Below, in pieces: positions 57,901 to 64,000 of a stretch of DNA of 64,000 bases. How positions within the stretch are numbered: position 1 is the first letter of the stretch; each line of letters starts with the position of its first letter. The notes below the pieces were generated by a model. The model had not been told where the DNA came from and made no database searches. It saw nothing but the letters and a program-made list of their open reading frames with translations. This DNA comes from Ancylostoma caninum (Eukaryota > Nematoda > Chromadorea > Rhabditida > Ancylostomatidae): assembly GCA_037903475.1 (NCBI GenBank), contig JBAJFG010000615.1, positions 62,001 to 126,000 of the forward strand. Reading direction: 5' to 3'. The position numbers and the translations under genes are program-made.

Positions 57901-59961
57901 ATGTCTCTAAACCCTACTTTTAAACGTTTTTCGGGACGGGATTTGTAGCTGTTTGTCGAGCCGAGTGGACGCGTGAAGCCGTTGATCTCATCGATCGGAC
58001 ACGTCTAGACGTGTTGGCCAACACTGCAGACGTGGCGGGCAGCCAGCACATTCACGGACCGCTCTGCCCAGATGGTCCATGAACTGCACTTTCGGACCCT
58101 CCGAAAAAGGGGTCTTCGTCATTTTAATGAGCTTTGAAGTACATCTTTGGAATCAGCGTGACGAGGAGGTCTAGATTCTGCTGGTATTTTCAGCTCACGA
58201 AACGAGGTGACACACTGCCTTTAAGCGTACTAGAGAACCCCAGTAGACATGTATTTACCCGTCTCCGAACAAAAGTGGAAAAATCGATAAAATCAATAAT
58301 ATCGATATTTTGGTGCAAAATGGCTGTTACATTCGATTTCAGCGTATTGAGGAACCCCAGTACACTTGTTCCCATTGACCTCCGAGCGAACGTGAAAAAA
58401 TCAATCAAATCAATAAATCGATACTTTGATGCAAAATGGTTGCCATTTCCGTGTTCGGCAAATCGGTGAACCATGGTGTACGTGTTTTCGACACTTCCAG
58501 GGCAAAAATAGCGAAAAATCAAAGTCGACATAATCGATAAGCTGATCAATAGTTCTAATCGGACCCAGAAATTCGCGACCATGAGCTGAGGGAGTTACCG
58601 TGCAGGAACTCTAATATTTCACTCGTAATGGCGATGGAAAAGAAGTCGTTCATGAGATGTCTATGAGCCATTATCAGTCATTCTCTTGAGCGATGCCAGC
58701 GTTTGTGTTCACGCACTAAGTGACAGTAACTCCAAGGAAATAAGAAGAAATGTTCACTTTCGAATTCCGTCCGTTACAAATATGGGTTGTGGACATCAAA
58801 AACCATTGAAGAAATCTCGTTCAGATTGGGAATATACTGTGCATAACGAGTAAGGAAATCATTTTGTATATGAACCCGCTGACGACCGCGTGGCGTCTTT
58901 GATCGCGTGGGGCCGCGCGGCTCACCAGAATAAGTACTGTACCATATTTTCGAAATATTTTGCAGTATTTTCATATAAAATGGACACAGTACCTCTTAAA
59001 AAGGTCCCGAACAACTGTTGTTAAAAAAGAGTTCTGTTTTATTGCGACAAATATCATGAATAGGGTGGGATTTTGAAATCGAAGAAGATCGCTTTACATT
59101 TCTTGAGTAATGGATGGAAATAATCTGTAAAATGCCATATTTCCTACATAGAAACACATTCGTTACAGTCTGCACTTCCCTATTCGTCAGGCTATGGCCA
59201 CACGAACGTGTATACTCGCTCCATAGCACTCAAAAGACCTTCTACAAACTTCTTTCAGCCTTAATGAAAACAAGAAGCGTCTATAATCTTTCCTTTTCTG
59301 GTCGGATGATACCAGCAATCTTGCAGAACTAGATTTCAAATTATTCTTGTGAAAAGGATCTGTTTTAGTCATAATTCTCCTACCATAACATTTTGGGACT
59401 CCGCGGGGGCCGCATTCTTGAAAAACGTGTTGGTATACATATACCACGCGCCAGACACGCAAAAATGCGCGCGGTCGTCAATGGGTGAGAGTTGTTCTGG
59501 TTGAAGGGTCTACGAAACCGCAGATTGAACGCAACACTCTCAATAATTCGCAGTTGACTGAACCGTTTGTTAAATAACCGAGTAAATCGATTCGATTTCT
59601 TCTATGTTGTTATGGAGAGCAGCTTCAACATTTATATCAGTCAGCTTTTTACAGAAAATCCCGGGCCGCAACATCAGAACACGAATGTGCCTCCTCCATT
59701 ACCGAGTGAAATTGAGTTGGAGTCGATGATTGACTCAATTCTAAGGTAACCATATATGGAACCACAAGGAATTTCGTGATGTCCATTTCATTTTGTCACT
59801 TTTGTAGGGACGACGACTTTAACTCCGATGGCTTCATTGATTACGCCGAATTCTTGCGGGCACAGAAAATACGGGAAGAGCAGGCAAGAGCGCATATGCA
59901 ACAGCAGCAACAAGCGCAGCAACAGCAGCAACAACAACAACAGCAACAACCGCGACATTGA
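54968..59961 (+). CDS. MCFD2-like secreted/ER EF-hand protein with Gln/Pro-rich linker
   Basis: MCFD2 binds the lectin LMAN1 and helps export glycoproteins from the ER. Eight exons join in phase: 54968-55063, 56078-56110, 56288-56317, 56456-56491, 56792-56824, 56946-57028, 57083-57237, 59655-59745, plus the final exon 59808-59961, nine segments in all. They give 236 aa. Residues 1-16 are a signal peptide (cut after AVA). Residues 33-100 are Q/P-rich, encoded by small exons. EHLDG and the first EF-hand loop (D134-E145, [12 protein letters not shown]) follow, then the second loop (D189-E200, [12 protein letters not shown]). The core matches MCFD2 closely ([13 protein letters not shown], RDDDxNxDGxIDYAEF). 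The Q/P-rich linker and a C-terminal glutamine run are extra compared with vertebrate MCFD2. Both calcium loops keep all ligand positions. The 2.4-kb intron before the last two exons contains nested transposons. Confidence 0.9.
57447..58570 (-). mobile_element. Helitron-related copy in an intron of the MCFD2-like gene, carrying a nested MITE
   Basis: Read on the minus strand, the 3' end is ACTCCCGAACGAAGCCGG..CTAA followed by T, the Helitron-type hairpin and CTRR terminus also seen at 26,985. Upstream are several modules with AAATCGATAAAATCAATAA-like stretches and GCAAAATGGTTG(C/T)CA, matching the 26,274 element. The left part is interrupted by a TTAA-flanked MITE (57,796-58,220). The 5' terminus is not recognisable; the stated outer border is approximate. 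Confidence 0.65.
57796..58220 (+). mobile_element. TTAA-flanked MITE, copy 3, nested in Helitron sequence
   Basis: Ends AGGCAGTGTGTCACCTCGTT and AACGAGGTGACACACTGCCT are flanked by TTAA (57,792-57,795 and 58,221-58,224). Removing it and one TTAA restores the Helitron module (TTTGTGTTAAGCGTACTAGA; sister module TTCGTGTTAAACGTATTGGA). It is about 425 bp with the same interior as the copy at 14,949. Confidence 0.85.
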
Positions 59962-60714
59962 TTCTTAGACGGTATTGCGTCTGTACTACTGTCATCGCTT
60001 CCCTGGTGTTATAAGGGGATTGGCACTTCGGCACTATCAAGGTCATGTTTCTTAGTTTTAGTTTTAATCTTGTTAAGCCTTGTAATTTTCACTTTGTACT
60101 TTGGCTTGGGTTAGAATGCTACTTAGGAAAATCTCATAGGTGTATGGTGTTTTCTAGCGCATTTGTTTCGTTCTTACCTGTCAAACGTTCTCATTTCATA
60201 ATATTTATGGTAGCTACTATGATGTCCTGTGATCTATGTACTCGTCTGCATAATTTATTTCAGTCTGTTGACTTGTGATATGGGATTGTTTTGTTTGTTT
60301 TTGATATGCACTACTTTGTTTTCGAAAGGTGCCTGCAAATGAAGCACTACTGTCATTATTCTGAAGTTCTAGTAGGAAATTTAATCAAGTAATCAAGAAA
60401 TAGTAGTGGCTCAGGACCTCGAAGGAAGTTATGTTTAGCCAACATTAACTCAAAAGTGTTAAAGAAGCTTTGGTTCCCACCCACATGCTTTGTTTTCTCT
60501 TGCTGTAGCATTACTACAGACGACAACCATCTAGGAGTTGAAGTCCGTGTCCCACCTCAGAATAGTTTCCGAGATTGTCAGATGGTTAGAATCGTCAGTT
60601 GATGTTGGTCACTGTTCTGTACACCTTTTCTCGCTAGGGCAAGAAAACCAATTTTCAAGAATCTCCGCGAGATATGGCACAAGAGCACACCAAGGCGTCT
60701 CGTTCGGGTATGTA

Positions 60715-60970
60715 CAGCGGTGGCCCATCTGCGGCCTCGAGAAGGACGCCGCGCAACCGCACCGCGCGCGCTGGCATCAGTGTCGTCTGCCGCCGGAATG
60801 CTATTTCTGAGCTTTTTTTTCCGATATGGTCAAAAATCTTCGAAATCGGGTAGAAAAGCTGCTAGAAAAAGCATAACAGCAGCAGAAAACATCGACTACG
60901 GCGCATGCGGCGCGGTTGCGCGACGTCCTTCTCGAGGCCGCAGATGGGCCAACGCCACTGACGTCCACTG
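60715..60970. mobile_element. GC-rich MITE with about 45-bp inverted ends
   Basis: The left end CAGCGGTGGCCCATCTGCGG continues as CCTCGAGAAGGACGCCGCGC. It pairs with the right-side GCGCGACGTCCTTCTCGAGG continuing as CCGCAGATGGGCCAACGCC. The word TATGTA flanks both sides (60,709-60,714 and 60,971-60,976). The right border includes an extra ACGTCCACTG, so the exact terminus is uncertain. It is non-coding, and the superfamily is undetermined. Confidence 0.65.
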
Positions 60971-61464
60971 TATGTACCTGTTTATATGCAAAGCGATGCT
61001 GCCTCTTCACACCTGCAAGGGTCAAGAGACTCAGAGAACAGCTCTGTGGTTGATCTTTTATCCGAATTTGATTGGGAAATAAAACTTTTAATGCCGGTTT
61101 GGTAGGATCACCATTTTGGAAGCTATTTTGATCCTTGATATAAAACTCAAGAGAAAAGTCTGTACATACATATCTCCCACAATGAACTCGTACTTCCATA
61201 CTATAATAGACGATCATCCAGATCATTTCTCCAACGAAAAAGAGTTGCTCTTGGTTTTTTTTTCCACGAAACATCACGGGACGTAGCGAATCACCTGGCC
61301 GCGTAGCTGTTTATTCGAAAGTCTAGTAATTAATCTGGAGGTGGAGCGGTTTATCCGAGAGAAGCCACGCTTTCACGGGTAAGCAACTCGTCCTCGCCAT
61401 TTCCCCTCCTCTGTTCGCATACCGTACGCGAACATAACAGAAACCAGATCCACATGCCGAATCC

Positions 61465-61532
61465 CTGTGTCTCTGCCCATTAGAGCTGCGCCGCAGTCCC
61501 GCCCATTGCACATGACCTTTTGGAGTTCCCTG
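61465..61532. mobile_element. partial MITE, ACTCCAAA-end family, copy C
   Basis: CTCTGCCCATTAGAGCTGCG, followed by CCGCAG and finally TTTTGGAGTTCCCTG with TA after it, matches the right halves of the elements at 31,185 and 46,107. No matching left end is visible, so it is truncated. Confidence 0.5.
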
Positions 61533-62194
61533 TATGCATGTGGCAGAGTCTCTCATTTACATGTGAAATCTCCTCGAAATGTAGAGATTGATACGGGCAC
61601 TTCGGCACCTACGAAAAATCGTGTGCATCACTGTGATAAGCATCGCCTCAAGACTCGCATAAAAGTGTTTTGAGCGATTGTTAGGAGGGAGACTGCGCCC
61701 ATCTATGTAGGATGTATAGCATTCCATTCACAAAAGCTTAAGCGCATTAGGAAGTACCGTAAACTCAGAAGGTGTTTGACATGCGTATTTCTATAAATGC
61801 TCACAGCAAACACTTAATACAATCTTTTTATTAAGGGACCCGACATAAGGTGCTTTAAACAAACAATGTACAATGCAAACTTTCGTTCGGAAGTTTTGGA
61901 TAAAGTTAACATCGAAATTATCAGAAATAAATAAATGATATACAACTCTGAAAAGAGAGTGCGAGGTTACAATTTATTTATTTACATATGAAGTGGTTTC
62001 AGCTGTAGTTGTACACTCCTCACCTAATTCTTGATCATAATTATGATGTCATAAAATTATTTTTCGGAAACGGCACGGAAATTCTTTGAATTCTCTGTCA
62101 GCGTCTTAGAAGTGGTTTCAAGACCATTTATCATACTTTCCAGGCGAAAAGTCTGTCAACAACGTAGGTCGTTTACTTTTCGCGCACAGCACAT

Positions 62195-62228
62195 AGCATA
62201 TAGCATATAGCATACATAGCATATAGTT
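62195..62228. repeat. short tandem repeat of AGCATAT units
   Basis: AGCACATAGCATATAGCATATAGC-type units repeat about five times, with one CATAC variation. This is a simple microsatellite-like tract. Confidence 0.6.
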
Positions 62229-63299
62229 TTTGCATGAAAAAAAAACAATTCACGAGCATTTTGTTTTTTTCCCAAAACTGTATTCATTTACCCGAAAAAT
62301 TTCTTCCAAACGTTCAATCAGAGCAAGTACGTATGTACGTTGTTGACTATTCCGAACCATTAACATTTTTGCGTAGCAGTCTACAAGGTCCTTCTATGGG
62401 AAAACTGGACGTAAAAAAAAAAGAAGAACGAAGGAACCCATGGTAAAGTGTTGGAACTACTATTCATGCGTAGCAAGTTCTGATAAAAATTGCAGTTCAA
62501 ATAAATCAGTTTTTGCTCCTTCATACTCAGCTGGTTGCAATTTTACCTGCCTCTCTATTGAGTTTCAAACAGTTCATCTGAAGGGTTCATTGTTCTATAG
62601 GTAGGTTGCCACTCCCCCCCCTCCCCCCCACTCGTCCCCATCATTACGGCTGCAGCAAAATAGAGTTGAAGCACTGTTTTCGAGTAGGACTTTCATGGTG
62701 TAAATCAGGAAATGCAAAATCGTATAAAACCGGAACTCAGGAAACCGGCAGCTAAAGGAGGTCCGAAAATCACGAGATTTGATGGAACAAAAACTATCAG
62801 TGGTTTGACATGAGTTACTCCTCGAAGAAATAGAAGTTACGAGCTTGCATGACGCCACAATTCAAGCTCTTCCGAACCTCTGAATCAGAGTTCCGCTTCT
62901 CTTGGGTATGTTCCATTTAATGCTATGTATCCCTAATTAATTGTTAGGATCAACAAGCGATGGAGGGTCGTTACAGCAGCGCTAGAATTGTTAACAAAAG
63001 CCTCAATGAGGTAGCTGAGTCGGCCGATCACACGGTGTTAAGTTGGTAGCGAGGGTATGTGAAGAAGAATGAAGAAATATGAGTAAACAAGAAATAATAG
63101 AGATATTGACTCGAATCTGTGAATCGCAAAATGAAAACAAAGGGAAGCGCCACCCATTTCTGATCGGACAAGCGGGAAGACAGCGTACAGTCGATGCCTT
63201 ACAATAGACGTTGACACTTCTTGGGATTCCTCGCAATGTCGGAGCTGTAGTTTATGGTCGTAGTACTGGACCTGAAAAAAGGCACAACATAAGCGGGAA

Positions 63300-63915
63300 T
63301 CACTGCCGCGGAACATTGCTGCTTTGAATAAATGAATGAATAAAAATTTGCCCGCTGCAGTAGCCACAGGTCTTCCTGCACAGTCTGAAAGCTAGCGCCG
63401 CATGTTGGCAGGTGAATCCACCGCGCGACCACGAGCCACTTCTCGAGGCGAACGCTTCGCAGAAGGCGCTTCCGTGTCGGTCGAAGCACCTCAGCGGGTC
63501 GTTCTTCATCAGCAGCTCCTCCGCGTCCTTCCGATAGAGGTCAGCAACGACTGGTCGACCTGAACCTCTAAGCTTTTCCATTACTCAACAGTGATGACTG
63601 CACAGACTCACTTTTGCCGGTGAAGAAGGTGTCGTTGAAGTGGCAAGAGTGGCAGCACTGAATGAAGCTGAAATCGGGGTTGGTCCTGCACTGCTGAGTG
63701 AACTTCTTGTGGTTCCTGTTGTAAAGGGCTCGACACACCCCTGGCAGCAGCGTGTCCACGCAGCAAGGGGTTTTGGAAGCCTTCACTATCGCCCTTCTGT
63801 TTTCCAGCTCGCAACTCCCTGGAACAGTTTGTTGAAACCACAACACGAAAATAAAATCTAGTTACACGCGCCTACCGAGATGTGCAATCGCGAGGATTAG
63901 CAGCTTCACACTCAT
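63300..63915 (-). CDS. secreted cysteine-rich protein with C-terminal ShKT domain
   Basis: Three minus-strand exons join in phase: 63876-63915, 63612-63818 and 63300-63559. They give 168 aa. Residues 1-14 are a short signal peptide (MSVKLLILAIAHLG). Residues 16-72 form a cysteine-rich module with C16, C32-C33, C42, C57, C68-C69 and C72 (pattern CC...C...C...CCxSC). Residues 107-150 are a ShKT-type six-cysteine domain (C107, C116, C133, C143, C147, C150, ending CRKTCGYC). ShKT domains are abundant in secreted nematode proteins, alone or fused to enzymes, and some act on potassium channels. No function can be deduced here, and no catalytic domain is present. The last exon might instead splice onward near 63,300 to a short downstream exon, but that intron would be only about 32 bp. 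The function is unknown. Confidence 0.8.
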
Positions 63916-63956
63916 TACGGAGAACGTCAGACGCGAGCGGCTGGCTGTGTCGTGCC

Positions 63957-63964
63957 CTTTTAAA
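63957..63964 (-). promoter_or_regulatory. possible TATA-like box of the ShKT gene
   Basis: On the minus strand TTTAAAAG lies about 42-50 nt upstream of the ATG. The short distance implies a very short leader or trans-splicing. This is based on the word alone. Confidence 0.3.
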
Positions 63965-64000
63965 TCGCCCACCCGGCTGTCCGGCATCCGGAAACCGGTG

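Larger units (their letters stand above)
59962..63299. other. intergenic region with repeats
   Basis: The 3' flank of the MCFD2-like gene is here. It includes a MITE at 60,715-60,970, a partial MITE at about 61,465-61,532, and a short AGCATAT tandem repeat at about 62,195-62,228. AATAAA occurs at 61,078, but it lies beyond the MITE, and no obvious signal is nearer the stop. No gene is supported. Confidence 0.5.

Noticed and set aside
58134..58582. Frames of 111 and 130 codons on both strands in the MCFD2-like intron
   Set aside because: They lie in Helitron modules. The peptide repeats mirror the DNA modules.

Overview
The window looks like a piece of a clade V nematode genome, probably a strongylid such as a hookworm. 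Three multi-exon genes can be assembled with consistent splice phases, and their proteins are closest to Caenorhabditis sequences as I remember them. Introns are numerous, with GT..AG borders and TTTCAG-like acceptors. One start codon lies 2 nt after a strong 3' splice site, as expected for spliced-leader trans-splicing. The organism is an inference; no rRNA, mitochondrial or other marker gene is present.

The left part (1-39,869) has almost no host genes. I see one weak membrane-protein ORF near 6.7 kb and otherwise a dense layer of mobile DNA and repeats: three copies of a MITE with TTAA target duplications, an AT-rich MITE with poly-G tracts, foldback elements near 8.8, 9.5 and 20.3 kb, a non-autonomous Helitron (26.27-26.99 kb), a minisatellite of about 59-bp units (32.1-33.0 kb), a 1.53-kb hAT-like element (33.1-34.6 kb), a short TA-flanked MITE (34.8 kb) and a decayed LINE (35.6-37.4 kb). 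A GC-rich block at 17.4-18.2 kb is unexplained.

The gene-bearing part (39,870-59,961) holds three genes of the early secretory pathway. sel-11/HRD1 (minus, 13 exons, 629 aa) is the ER-membrane RING ubiquitin ligase of ER-associated degradation. syx-5/syntaxin 5 (minus, 10 exons, 415 aa) is the Qa-SNARE of ER-Golgi traffic. An MCFD2-like EF-hand protein (plus, 8 exons, 236 aa) is the calcium-binding partner of a lectin cargo receptor. From memory the same three genes are neighbours in C. elegans (F55A11.3, .2, .1), so this is probably conserved local gene order. syx-5 and the MCFD2-like gene are divergently transcribed from a 1.5-kb interval that contains a 390-bp MITE. The MCFD2-like gene carries a run of tiny, frame-preserving exons encoding a Gln/Pro-rich linker.

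The right edge has a small secreted cysteine-rich gene with a C-terminal ShKT domain (minus, 3 exons, 168 aa), complete at its 5' end just inside the window. Between it and the MCFD2-like gene are further repeats. No CRISPR array, bacterial-type operon or convincing intact tRNA was found.
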